Shown piece after piece: positions 15,527-23,429 of a stretch of 64,000 bases of DNA. Position numbers and translations under genes: made by a program. The first letter of the stretch is position 1; every line of letters starts with the position of its first letter. Where the stretch lies: contig LBST01000004.1 in NCBI GenBank assembly GCA_000991135.1, positions 1 through 64,000 of the forward strand, in the 5' to 3' direction. The notes under the pieces are model-generated. The model did no database searches. It saw nothing but the letters and a program-made list of their open reading frames with translations, and had not been told where the DNA came from. Source of the stretch: Candidatus Roizmanbacteria bacterium GW2011_GWC1_37_12 (GTDB taxonomy: Bacteria; Patescibacteriota; Microgenomatia; UBA1406; GWC2-37-13).

Positions 15527-17938
15527 TTAGCATTCAGAGTAACCGCAGCCATAGCACTTTTTACAGCCCTCTTCGTGGACCAAGGTCGCCTCGCCGCAGG
15601 TCGGACAGATGTCAAATGAGGTCGAAGGCGCCACTTGGGATTGTATCAAGCTTGGTTGGGTGACGGTTGTCACCAATTTTGGAGTTTCTTTGACCTCTTC
15701 GTGCATCGCGCCATTGCCCTGTAATTTCTTGGCGTCGCCGTTTAATCCGTAGTGCATGGAAAGCACTTTGGCGACGGCGTCGGGCAGACTCCTAATCTTG
15801 TCTTTGCCGAATCCGCTTGATCTGGCGCCGCCTATCCCTTGAAGCTGGCTGATGATTTCATGGACTCGCTCGGCAACAGGCAGGTGAGAGGAAAACCGCA
15901 AAGCTACAGAAACCATTCTTCCTAGTCCCTCTGCCATCGCATAAATATCGCTTCCAGCTTTACCTATCGTAATAAACATTTCCAAAGGCTCGGGCGGATC
16001 GCCGCCATTGGTGTTAAGGGTGATGAAGGCCATGCCAACTGGCGTCTGGATTTTGTAAGTCGCTCCCCTAACAACCATCGGCCTTGGTTTGACAGTATAA
16101 GGAGCTGTGACAACGGTTTTTGCTTCTTCTTTTTTATCGTCCTTGCGCTCCAAAACACCCGGTCTGGAACCATCTCTCATATAAGCAATCCCCTTACAGC
16201 CGAGTTTATAAGCCAAAGTGTAGAGTTTTTTGACGTCCTCAACCGTGTGGCTGCGGGGCGCGTTCACTGTCTTTGAAATTGACGCGTCGACATACTTTTG
16301 GATGACGGCCTGGACTGTAACGTGGTCTTCTGGAGTCAGGTCGTTGGCCGAGACAAACCAATCAGGTCTCTTTATTTTTCCGGCCTTGACTTCTTTTTCG
16401 TGTTTTTTAAACCAGGCGTCATAGAGGTAATGGCGGATGACATGGTCGCCCAGCCTGTCGTGGCGATTGAATTCAAACTCGTAGACCGGCTCGATGCCGC
16501 TTGTTGTCTCTGCCATCAAGGAGGTTGAACCAGTCGGCGCCTGCATGAGAAGGAGTGAGTTTCTGATGCCGTTTTTCTTGATTGATTTTTTGACGTTGTC
16601 TGTCAACTGACTGACGAATTTTCCCTCCAAAAACAGTTTTCGATCATATTTCGGGAAATTTCCCTTTTCTTTGGCAAAAATCGACGACGCCAGATAAGCC
16701 TCGTCCCTGATAATTTTGTAGACCTTGTCGATAAATTCCAAAGATTCAGGCGAGCCGTAACGCAAATGAAGCTTGATTAAAGTGTCGCCAAGCCCCATTG
16801 TCCCGAGGCCGATTCGTCTTTCGCCTTCAAACTGGGTCTTGCGGATTCCCGGGAATATATAAGGATCCATGTCAACGACGTTGTCTTGGAAGCGGACGGC
16901 AGTGCGGACGATTTTTTTTAGCCGGGAAAAATCAAACTCTCCTTTTTTATCTATGTTTTTGCCCTTGACCAGTGCGGAAAGATTGATCGAACCGAGGTTA
17001 CAGACGCCCCAGGCCGGAAGCCCCTCTTCTCCACATGGATTGACACAGATGACTTTGTTCCAATAGTAGTTATTATATAGTTTATTATATCTTTCAAGAA
17101 AGACCACACCGGGCTCGGCTGACTTCCAGGCCGCCTCAGCAATCAAATCCCAAATTTTCCTCGCCTTGACGATCTTGTGGACGATGACTTTCTTGCCCAT
17201 TTTCTTCCAAGCTTCCAAGTCGCCTGTCCATTTCTCATCATATTCAGGGTCTTTGAAGTCCGGAAAAACAAGTGGCCAATCAGCGTCTTTTTCAACCGCC
17301 TCCATAAAAGTGTCGGAAACACAAAGAGACAGATTGGCGCCGTTAATCCTATTCAAATCCTGTTTGACGGTAATGAACTCTTCGATGTCAGGATGCCAGT
17401 CCCAAAGCATGAGCATAAGGGCTCCCCTCCTTGTCCCGCCTTGCTGGATGATGTCTTTTGTCGCCACCGAGAAAAGCTCGGCCCAATTGATCGGCCCTGA
17501 AGAAAAACCATTGACTTTTTTTACCCTGGCGCCCCTCGGCCGCAAAGATGATAGATTAATGCCGACGCCGCCGCCTCGAGCCATAATCTCAATCATCTGC
17601 CTTAAGGTTTCCAAAATCCCGCCTCTTGAATCCTGGGGCGAAGGGATGACAAAACAGTTATAAAAAGAGACGGCAAAACCAGTGCCGGCACCAGACAAAA
17701 TTCTGCCTCCGGGCACGTATTCAAAGTCTTTTAAGACCGAATAAAATTCTTTTTCCCACTTGTCTGCCGAAGCTTTTTTAGCGAAGGCGGATTTTTTATA
17801 TCTTTTTTCAACTTCGGAGGCAGCCTTTGCTATCCTCAACCACATTTCCTCTGGTTTTTTTTCCAGAGACTTGCCGGTTTTATCCTTTAATGAATATCTA
17901 TCTAAAAAAACCTTTTCCGATATTCCTGTTAATTTCAT
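15527..17938 (-). CDS. nrdJ: Class II adenosylcobalamin-dependent ribonucleotide reductase
   Basis: 803 residues, full length. It reduces ribonucleotides to deoxyribonucleotides using a thiyl radical made from AdoCbl, without oxygen need. Visible are the redox Cys in SFYNCFVIPSP (about residue 95), ARGGGVGINLSSLR, the NPCGE active-site loop (about residue 300, Asn/Cys/Glu) with a second Cys in WGVCNLGSINL, and QAPTGSTSLMAETTSG. A TSCPD domain (PPEPLEMFITIGKAGSD) and a C-terminal zinc ribbon CPTCGEAT..CKKCYGCGYSEC end the protein. It lies 3 nt after nrdR. No class I or III enzyme is seen here, so B12 may be essential for DNA synthesis. Confidence 0.97.
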   Translation of the reverse strand: MKLTGISEKVFLDRYSLKDKTGKSLEKKPEEMWLRIAKAASEVEKRYKKSAFAKKASADKWEKEFYSVLKDFEYVPGGRILSGAGTGFAVSFYNCFVIPSPQDSRGGILETLRQMIEIMARGGGVGINLSSLRPRGARVKKVNGFSSGPINWAELFSVATKDIIQQGGTRRGALMLMLWDWHPDIEEFITVKQDLNRINGANLSLCVSDTFMEAVEKDADWPLVFPDFKDPEYDEKWTGDLEAWKKMGKKVIVHKIVKARKIWDLIAEAAWKSAEPGVVFLERYNKLYNNYYWNKVICVNPCGEEGLPAWGVCNLGSINLSALVKGKNIDKKGEFDFSRLKKIVRTAVRFQDNVVDMDPYIFPGIRKTQFEGERRIGLGTMGLGDTLIKLHLRYGSPESLEFIDKVYKIIRDEAYLASSIFAKEKGNFPKYDRKLFLEGKFVSQLTDNVKKSIKKNGIRNSLLLMQAPTGSTSLMAETTSGIEPVYEFEFNRHDRLGDHVIRHYLYDAWFKKHEKEVKAGKIKRPDWFVSANDLTPEDHVTVQAVIQKYVDASISKTVNAPRSHTVEDVKKLYTLAYKLGCKGIAYMRDGSRPGVLERKDDKKEEAKTVVTAPYTVKPRPMVVRGATYKIQTPVGMAFITLNTNGGDPPEPLEMFITIGKAGSDIYAMAEGLGRMVSVALRFSSHLPVAERVHEIISQLQGIGGARSSGFGKDKIRSLPDAVAKVLSMHYGLNGDAKKLQGNGAMHEEVKETPKLVTTVTQPSLIQSQVAPSTSFDICPTCGEATLVHEEGCKKCYGCGYSEC

Positions 17939-17941
17939 ATT

Positions 17942-18388
17942 TTATGCCAGTTTTTTTAACTCTGTCTCAAAATCTTCCAAGTCGACAAACCTTTTGAAAA
18001 CTGCCGCAAACCTAATGTAGGCAATTTTATCCAATTTTTTTAATTTTTTGGCGACCAAATTGCCTATTTCTTTGCTCTCAATCTCTGTCGTGTCTTTTTG
18101 TTTCAGGTCGGCTTCGACTTCATTAATCAGACTTTCGATCTCCTCGCTCTTAACCGTCGTCTTCTCACAGGGCAGAATTACTCCTTTTCTTAGTTTTTCT
18201 CGATCAAATCTCTCCCGCCTGCCATCTCTTTTGATTACCAAGATTGGTAATTCTTCTATCCTCTCATAGGTCGTAAACCGCTTCTCACACTTGGGACACT
18301 GTCTTCTTCTCCTTATCGCTCCTCCGTCTTCAGACAACCGAGTCTCAATGACCTCGGTGTCGTTATTTTTGCAAAATATACAAAACAT
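17942..18388 (-). CDS. nrdR: Transcriptional repressor NrdR
   Basis: 148 residues, normal length. An N-terminal zinc ribbon (CIFCKN and CPKCEKRFTTYERIE) binds DNA, and an ATP-cone (about residues 48-138, VIKRDGRRERFDREKLRKG) senses ATP/dATP. NrdR represses ribonucleotide reductase genes when dATP is high. It is the first gene of the B12/RNR run, so it probably controls its own operon. Upstream AACTATATCAAGTT (18458-18471 region) is a weak inverted repeat that might be an NrdR box, but I cannot assert it. Confidence 0.96.
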   Translation of the reverse strand: MFCIFCKNNDTEVIETRLSEDGGAIRRRRQCPKCEKRFTTYERIEELPILVIKRDGRRERFDREKLRKGVILPCEKTTVKSEEIESLINEVEADLKQKDTTEIESKEIGNLVAKKLKKLDKIAYIRFAAVFKRFVDLEDFETELKKLA

Positions 18389-18570
18389 ATAATTAGCGCA
18401 ATTTAAAATTTAAAACACTAGTGGTAGGATTTCAAGAGGTCAAAATATATAAAAACTATATCAAGTTAAAATTTAGCCTTGAGGGTTTTCACCTATTTTT
18501 AAAAATCGAAGATTCCCTTAAATTTGTGAACAAAATAGGGTAAAAAAGTTGTTATTATAACCATATAGCC
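18389..18570. other. Intergenic region, divergent nrdR/comF promoters
   Basis: AT-rich 180-bp gap between divergent genes. On the plus side TATAAC (18556-18561) stands 9 nt before the comF start. On the nrdR side no consensus box is certain. I see no gene and no clear terminator here. Confidence 0.4.
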
Positions 18571-19263
18571 ATGTTCTTAAAAGATCTTCTTTTCCCTAAG
18601 TTTTGCCTTGGTTGTGGTACTCTTGGGACATATATTTGTCCGAAGTGCCAAAGACTCCTCCGCTATCTCAACCGAGATACCTGTTTCTATTGTAAAAAGG
18701 CCAGCCTATATGGCCTGACTCACCCTATCTGTTTAAAAAAGTTTAACGTCGACGGAGTCGTATCAATTTTCTATTACAATAACCTTTTGAAGAAAATTAT
18801 CAAAAATGTCAAATACCGATTGGTTACCGAAGCCTGGAAGGATTTGACTAGAATGATCAAGCCGGAGTCAATTGGAAGAATTGCCTTTTATAAAAAGCTG
18901 TCTCGAGATTTATTTCTTCAGCCAATTCCTCTTTTTAAAACAAAGATTAGAGAACGGGGCTTTAATCAAGCTTTTTTAATCGCTAAATTTTTCCAGACTT
19001 TTCTTGAATTTTCCATCTCTGATTTTTTGGTAAGAGTCAAAGAAACCTTTCCCCAAGCCGAATTAAAAACAAAAAGAGACAGATACCAAAATCTAAGAGG
19101 CGCTTTTAAGGTTAGGCCAGAATACCGCTCAGCCTTGGCGGGATCTAATATAATTCTCATTGACGACGTCATCACCACCGGGTCAACTGCGAAAGAGGCG
19201 GGTAAAACACTCAAAAAAGCAGGCGCCAACAAAGTCTATGTCTTAGCTATTGCCAAAGGATAA
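18571..19263 (+). CDS. comF: ComF-family phosphoribosyltransferase-like protein
   Basis: 230 residues. Two N-terminal zinc-ribbon Cys pairs, CLGCG and CPKC, then CFYC, precede a type I phosphoribosyltransferase domain with the PRPP loop IILIDDVITTGSTAKEAG near residue 195. ComF proteins act in the uptake and processing of transforming DNA. That fits the comM gene and T4SS-related genes in this window. It starts 182 nt from nrdR in the opposite direction and is followed after 22 nt by the PerM-type gene. Confidence 0.92.
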   Translation: MFLKDLLFPKFCLGCGTLGTYICPKCQRLLRYLNRDTCFYCKKASLYGLTHPICLKKFNVDGVVSIFYYNNLLKKIIKNVKYRLVTEAWKDLTRMIKPESIGRIAFYKKLSRDLFLQPIPLFKTKIRERGFNQAFLIAKFFQTFLEFSISDFLVRVKETFPQAELKTKRDRYQNLRGAFKVRPEYRSALAGSNIILIDDVITTGSTAKEAGKTLKKAGANKVYVLAIAKG

Positions 19264-19285
19264 ACGTAGGTTATAATATAGCTAT

Positions 19286-20263
19286 ATGATGCCGCAAAAA
19301 ATAGAGATTTCCTCAAAAACGATCGTCTTTACAGTTTTTTTCCTGTTATCTTTGGTTTTGCTTTGGCAGATCAAAGATTTAATATTCTCTTTATTTATTG
19401 CTTTTATCATTGCCGGGGCTTTAAAACCTCCCGTTGACTATCTGGAAAAGAAAAGACTCCCTCGCTTACTCGTTTCGGTTCTAATCTATTTCCTATTTCT
19501 TTTTATAATCTTTAATCTGTTTTCCTTGGTTATTCCCCCATTGGTACAAGAAATGTCCTATTTTTTTAAAAACTTTCCGACGATTGTAAGAAATATCCCC
19601 CAGGTCTCATCATATATCGATCTTAATTTGATCACACAAAATGTCCCCAACCTGGCCAACGATCTTGTAGGTTTTGTCAAAGGCGTCTTTTCCAACGCTA
19701 TCTTTATCACTTCGACCTTGTTTTTTGGATTTTATCTTCTTATCGACAAAAATTTCATTGAAGAAATATTAAAAAACTTTTTTGAAGACGCCGAAGCGAA
19801 AAAAATCAGCCATATGGTTTCTCAAGGTCAAAAAAGGGCCGGCACCTGGTTCTGGGGTGAAGTAATACTAATGACCGCTGTTGGTTTTTTAACCTATATC
19901 GGATTGACTATCATTGGTATGAAATATGCGGTTGCCCTGGCTGTTTTGGCAGGCCTTTTAGAGATCGTTCCGACTCTCGGACCAATAATTTCTGCCATCC
20001 CAGCGGCCCTGATCGGTTTTTCCCATTCATATATTTTGGGGCTTTCCAATATCGCCTTATACTTTGTCGCTCAACAGCTAGAAAACAATCTCATCGTCCC
20101 AATAGTGATGAAAAAAATCGTCGGCGTCCACCCCGTCATCACCCTGATGGCTCTTATAATCGGCGGAAAACTCGCCGGAGTACTTGGAGTCCTTCTGGCC
20201 GTACCGACGACTATTTTTATCGAAACGCTTCTTATCGAAAGCCAAAAATTGCAGAAAAAGTAA
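19286..20263 (+). CDS. AI-2E/PerM-family membrane transporter
   Basis: 325 residues with about eight hydrophobic helices. IAFIIAGALKPPVDYLEKKRLPRLL near residue 45, the long periplasmic/cytoplasmic helix pair in the middle and GLLEIVPTLGPIISAIPAALIG near residue 230 are the family signature (formerly UPF0118, DUF20). Members export autoinducer-2 or move sodium, but most have unknown substrates. TATAAT is 8 nt before ATG 19286; the second ATG directly after it is an equal candidate start. Confidence 0.92.
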   Translation: MMPQKIEISSKTIVFTVFFLLSLVLLWQIKDLIFSLFIAFIIAGALKPPVDYLEKKRLPRLLVSVLIYFLFLFIIFNLFSLVIPPLVQEMSYFFKNFPTIVRNIPQVSSYIDLNLITQNVPNLANDLVGFVKGVFSNAIFITSTLFFGFYLLIDKNFIEEILKNFFEDAEAKKISHMVSQGQKRAGTWFWGEVILMTAVGFLTYIGLTIIGMKYAVALAVLAGLLEIVPTLGPIISAIPAALIGFSHSYILGLSNIALYFVAQQLENNLIVPIVMKKIVGVHPVITLMALIIGGKLAGVLGVLLAVPTTIFIETLLIESQKLQKK

Positions 20264-20322
20264 ATTCTGCGGAGAATCTGCGTTAAATATGCGGAAATTA
20301 ATAAATGATATAATAGTACCTT

Positions 20323-21639
20323 ATGAAAGTGGCAGTCTTAGGAGGTGGAATAACCGGGTTAACAGCCGCTTATTGTCTATCGAAAAAAAATCATCAGGTG
20401 ACGATCTTTGAGAAATCTGCTATTTTGGGCGGTCTGGCCGTTGGCTTTAAACAGCCAAACTGGAAGTGGAATTTAGAGATGGCCTACCATCATCTTTTTG
20501 CCAACGACTATGACATCATAAAATTCGCAAAAGAAATTGGCTTTAACAAGATCTTTTTTAAGAGTCCCCAGACAGCTTCCCTATTTAATGATCTAACCAT
20601 TCACCCCATGGATACTCCAATAGATTTCCTCAAGCTTCCCTATTTGGATCTTTTTAATAAATTTCGGGCCGGATCAGTACTGGCTTTTCTTAAACTGTCT
20701 CCGTTTCTTTCATTATATGAAAAACAAACTTCCGAAGAGTTTATCAAAAAAACCATGGGGAAAACTATTTGGATTAGATTGTGGCAAGAGCTTTTTCGGA
20801 AAAAGTTCGGTGATTATGCGGGAATTATTTTGGCCTCTTTTATCTGGGCGAGAATCAACAAAAGGACAAAAAATCTGGGATATATCGAAGGAGGATTTCA
20901 ATCGTTTATTGACTATTTAGCTAAAGAGTTAACGGGTTTGCGGGTTAACGTGTTAACGAGTTATGAAGTAGAGCAGATTAATAAACAAAAAAATAAGTAT
21001 AAAATCACAGGTCATTTCGAGCGAAGCGAGAAATCTAGCGAAGCGTTCGATATTGTCGTTTCGACTCTGCCAACGCCAATCATGGCAAAACTGACAACTA
21101 ACATTTTTTCTGAAAAATACTTGGAAAAGTTCTCAAAGTTAAAATATCTCCATGCTTTGACTTTAATACTAGAAAGTAAAGAACCGCTTTTGAAAAAAAC
21201 CTACTGGCTCAATATATCAACACTACAGATTCCAATCATGGGCATTGTCCAACACACTAATTTTATTGATAAAAAAAATTATGGCGGCAACCACATTGCT
21301 TATCTGGGATGGTATTTAAAAAGAGAAGATAAACTAATGCAAATGAATGACAAAGAATTACTTGATTTTGTTATGCCTCACCTTGAAAAAATTTTTAATT
21401 TTCAATTTTCAATTTTCAAAAACTATGAAACTAATTTCAAAAAACAAATTTCAAATTTCTATACTTTCCGTGGGCCGTTTGCCCAACCGATCTTTGATAA
21501 AGATTTTGTAAAAAACAAACCAGGCTTTATTACTCCAGCTAAAAACTTTTATATTGCCAATCTCGACATGACCTATCCTTATGACAGGGGAACGAACTAT
21601 GCTGTCAAACTCGGTAAACAGGTCGCCGAGATGATATAA
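20323..21639 (+). CDS. FAD-dependent oxidoreductase (amine oxidase / protoporphyrinogen oxidase-like)
   Basis: 438 residues. The N-terminal GGGITGLTAAYCLSK is a dinucleotide-binding Rossmann motif, EKSAILGG binds FAD ribose, and the C-terminal PYDRGTNYAVKLGKQVAEMI closes the FAD site. It resembles the UDP-galactopyranose mutase and phytoene desaturase-like group; the substrate is unknown. Two stretches look like in-frame repeat insertions: residues 230-241 (HFERSEKSSEAF, encoded by 21011-21045) and about 357-380 (FNFQFSIF and flanks, 21391-21462). TATAAT is 8 nt before ATG, so a leaderless mRNA is expected. Confidence 0.85.
   Translation: MKVAVLGGGITGLTAAYCLSKKNHQVTIFEKSAILGGLAVGFKQPNWKWNLEMAYHHLFANDYDIIKFAKEIGFNKIFFKSPQTASLFNDLTIHPMDTPIDFLKLPYLDLFNKFRAGSVLAFLKLSPFLSLYEKQTSEEFIKKTMGKTIWIRLWQELFRKKFGDYAGIILASFIWARINKRTKNLGYIEGGFQSFIDYLAKELTGLRVNVLTSYEVEQINKQKNKYKITGHFERSEKSSEAFDIVVSTLPTPIMAKLTTNIFSEKYLEKFSKLKYLHALTLILESKEPLLKKTYWLNISTLQIPIMGIVQHTNFIDKKNYGGNHIAYLGWYLKREDKLMQMNDKELLDFVMPHLEKIFNFQFSIFKNYETNFKKQISNFYTFRGPFAQPIFDKDFVKNKPGFITPAKNFYIANLDMTYPYDRGTNYAVKLGKQVAEMI
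21011..21045 (+). repeat. In-frame palindromic repeat inside coding sequence
   Basis: GTCATTTCGAGC GAAGCGAG AAATCTAGCGAAGCG lies within the FAD oxidoreductase gene without breaking the frame. The same element, with GCGAGAAATCTAGCGAAGCG intact, sits between genes at 8170-8213 on the other strand, and a cousin (GTCATCCCGAACGAAGTGAG) at 56176-56202. This shows it to be a dispersed repeat, not part of the enzyme family. Confidence 0.8.
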
Positions 21640-21647
21640 TCTAACGT

Positions 21648-22241
21648 ATGAGAAATATTTTTATAATTCATGGGTCATACGGTTCTCCAAAAGAAAATTG
21701 GTTTCCTTGGTTAAAAAAAGAGTTGGAAAAATTGGGTCACCGAGTTCTTGTTCCCCAGTTTCCTATACCGCCTCGAGAAAAATGGGACGCTGCCACTAGC
21801 GGACATAGTCTTTCCGCCTGGTTGAAGACTTTGGCCAAATACAAAAAATACATAAACGATAAAACAATTTTAATTGCCCATTCGAGAGGAAACGCATTTC
21901 TTTTTCACTTTTTGAACACATTAAAAAAGCCTGTATCTTCCGTTTTTTTGGTTGCCCCATGGATGACTTTCATCTGGTATCCAAAAAGCTGGAAAAAAAC
22001 AGACTCTTTTATGAAAAAACCATTCCAATGGAATAAAATCAAAAATACTTCAAAGTACTTTGAAGTATTTCAATCAATTAATGATTCTGCTGGTATATCT
22101 GTTAATGATGGAGAAAGAATTGCCAAATATTTGGGTGCTAAATTCAACCTTGTAAAAAACGCTGGACACTTTAATATTGCGACGTATAAAAAATTTAAAG
22201 AATTTCCTCTGCTTTTGGAAAGAATAAAAATTCGTTTGTAA
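21648..22241 (+). CDS. RBBP9/YdeN-family serine hydrolase
   Basis: 197 residues, alpha/beta hydrolase. IFIIHGSYGSPKENWFPWL begins the fold, LIAHSRGNAF (about residue 79) is the nucleophile elbow with Ser in A-H-S-R-G, and VKNAGHFN near the end gives the catalytic His. The RBBP9/YdeN group are small serine hydrolases of unclear physiological substrate. The TATAAT promoter (21635-21640) overlaps the stop codon of the upstream gene, 7 nt before ATG. Confidence 0.88.
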   Translation: MRNIFIIHGSYGSPKENWFPWLKKELEKLGHRVLVPQFPIPPREKWDAATSGHSLSAWLKTLAKYKKYINDKTILIAHSRGNAFLFHFLNTLKKPVSSVFLVAPWMTFIWYPKSWKKTDSFMKKPFQWNKIKNTSKYFEVFQSINDSAGISVNDGERIAKYLGAKFNLVKNAGHFNIATYKKFKEFPLLLERIKIRL

Positions 22242-22248
22242 TCCGAAA

Positions 22249-23307
22249 TTAACAAACATAAAGATGTCCACAATTTTGGCAAGGGGTCCAGTTAGAACGC
22301 TCGCTGCCTATAATTTCTCCTTGCCTTAATGATCCGCAACTAGGACAATTATAATTTTTGTGTCGGTGTTCCTGCTTCATCAGTTCTTTTAGCCCTTGCG
22401 TCGTTATTCGAAAAACAGTTGACGCTGGATTGAATCTTTGGAAAAGAAAATTCTCCGGAGCAAAAGGCAGATCGTCTAATTCCATTATCGATCCACCACA
22501 AGAGCCAGCCAATAATTTTTTGGTAAGATTATTTCCTATCATATGATTAAAAATTGCTTTTTGGAAAGTCATTCTCACCACTTCCTCCGTTGTCTCTCTC
22601 CTCATCATTTCTTCAATAGTTTTGTCATAAACTTCGACATATTGTTTTTTTTTGCCTGATATTCGTTCTTGTATTTCGGCGATTATTTCTTTAATAAAAT
22701 ATTCTTTTCCTTTATGGTCAGTATAAAACGGCAGATTCTCCGGAAAACTTTTTAGATTAAAATCCGAAATCATAGAAGATAAGATTGTTTGTTTTATTTT
22801 TTCCTCCGAAGATAAATCTCCATAAAGAAAATCTTCGGCGTCTTTTGAAGTTTTTAACGCTAAACCGTCAACTTTATTTCCTTTGCGGTAGTAAAGATAT
22901 AGCTGTCCGTAATCATAGCTTATTTGTGAAAACGGATTCTCTTCATTATTATTAAACTCTGCTTTACCAATCGGACTATACCAAAGAATAGTCTTCCCTG
23001 GATTTTCAACCAAAAGTTTCTCTAGATTTTTAAAGCCTTCGATATAAACGCCGTCTCTTTCTTGGGGATTAAACATGGCGCTCGCCAGATGTTTTTTGTC
23101 AGGATTCGGTTGAAGATATAATCGACTATCCTGCCCTAACCAATAATTAAATATGTTCGATACCGGTTCGTCCCTGATGACTTCGTTGACATAACTTTCA
23201 AGGTGTCTTTGAAATTCAAACTGCCTTTCTTGAAGAGAAAGTCTGGAAAAACGGAGCGTTTGCGCCCTAGGGTCAATCCCTAATTGTTTTAATTCAGATA
23301 AAGCCAT
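22249..23307 (-). CDS. Unknown protein under a cobalamin riboswitch
   Basis: 352 residues; I recognise no family. It is soluble, mostly mixed alpha/beta, and ends with a zinc ribbon: CPSCGSLRQGEIIG and CQNCGHLYVC. ATG 23307 is chosen because AAGGAG lies 5-6 nt upstream; a longer frame to GTG 23370 would run through the riboswitch and is unlikely. A cobalamin riboswitch (23329-23418) ends 21 nt before the start, so its expression should respond to B12. That makes it a candidate for a B12-related task, such as uptake, salvage, or a B12-independent substitute enzyme. Nothing in the sequence itself shows which. Confidence 0.8.
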   Translation of the reverse strand: MALSELKQLGIDPRAQTLRFSRLSLQERQFEFQRHLESYVNEVIRDEPVSNIFNYWLGQDSRLYLQPNPDKKHLASAMFNPQERDGVYIEGFKNLEKLLVENPGKTILWYSPIGKAEFNNNEENPFSQISYDYGQLYLYYRKGNKVDGLALKTSKDAEDFLYGDLSSEEKIKQTILSSMISDFNLKSFPENLPFYTDHKGKEYFIKEIIAEIQERISGKKKQYVEVYDKTIEEMMRRETTEEVVRMTFQKAIFNHMIGNNLTKKLLAGSCGGSIMELDDLPFAPENFLFQRFNPASTVFRITTQGLKELMKQEHRHKNYNCPSCGSLRQGEIIGSERSNWTPCQNCGHLYVC

Positions 23308-23328
23308 ACTCCTTGCTCGAGGTAAGAA

Positions 23329-23418
23329 GGCTTTGGTGGTCTCGGACTCTCCCGACTTAGTCGGGATCACCGTTGCGGCACAGTGGCTGATTTACACAGC
23401 CTTCCCAAAATCAAAGCC
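23329..23418 (-). promoter_or_regulatory. Compact cobalamin riboswitch
   Basis: Read on the minus strand: P1 arm GGCTTTG (23412-23418) pairs with CAAAGCC (23329-23335). Between them stand the conserved parts of the B12 aptamer in order: GGGAAGG, the T-loop hairpin GGCTG-TGTAAAT-CAGCC, the box ACTGTGCCGCAACGGTGA, a variable stem TCCCGACT/AGTCGGGA, and AGTCCGAGACC. At about 90 nt it is a minimal form. The P1 3' arm is followed by CCTT, which can pair with the AAGG of the ribosome binding site, a plausible expression platform acting on translation start. Family identity rests on several separate conserved blocks, so I hold it as strong. Confidence 0.9.
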
Positions 23419-23429
23419 AATTGATAAAA

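Noticed and set aside
17166-17663. Long plus-strand frames within nrdJ, and similar antisense frames in comM, rny and recA
   Set aside because: They are mirror frames of highly conserved genes, without start signals or recognisable domains.
23308-23370. GTG start at 23370 for the riboswitch-controlled gene
   Set aside because: These codons are the 3' half of the riboswitch; the ATG at 23307 has its own AAGGAG.
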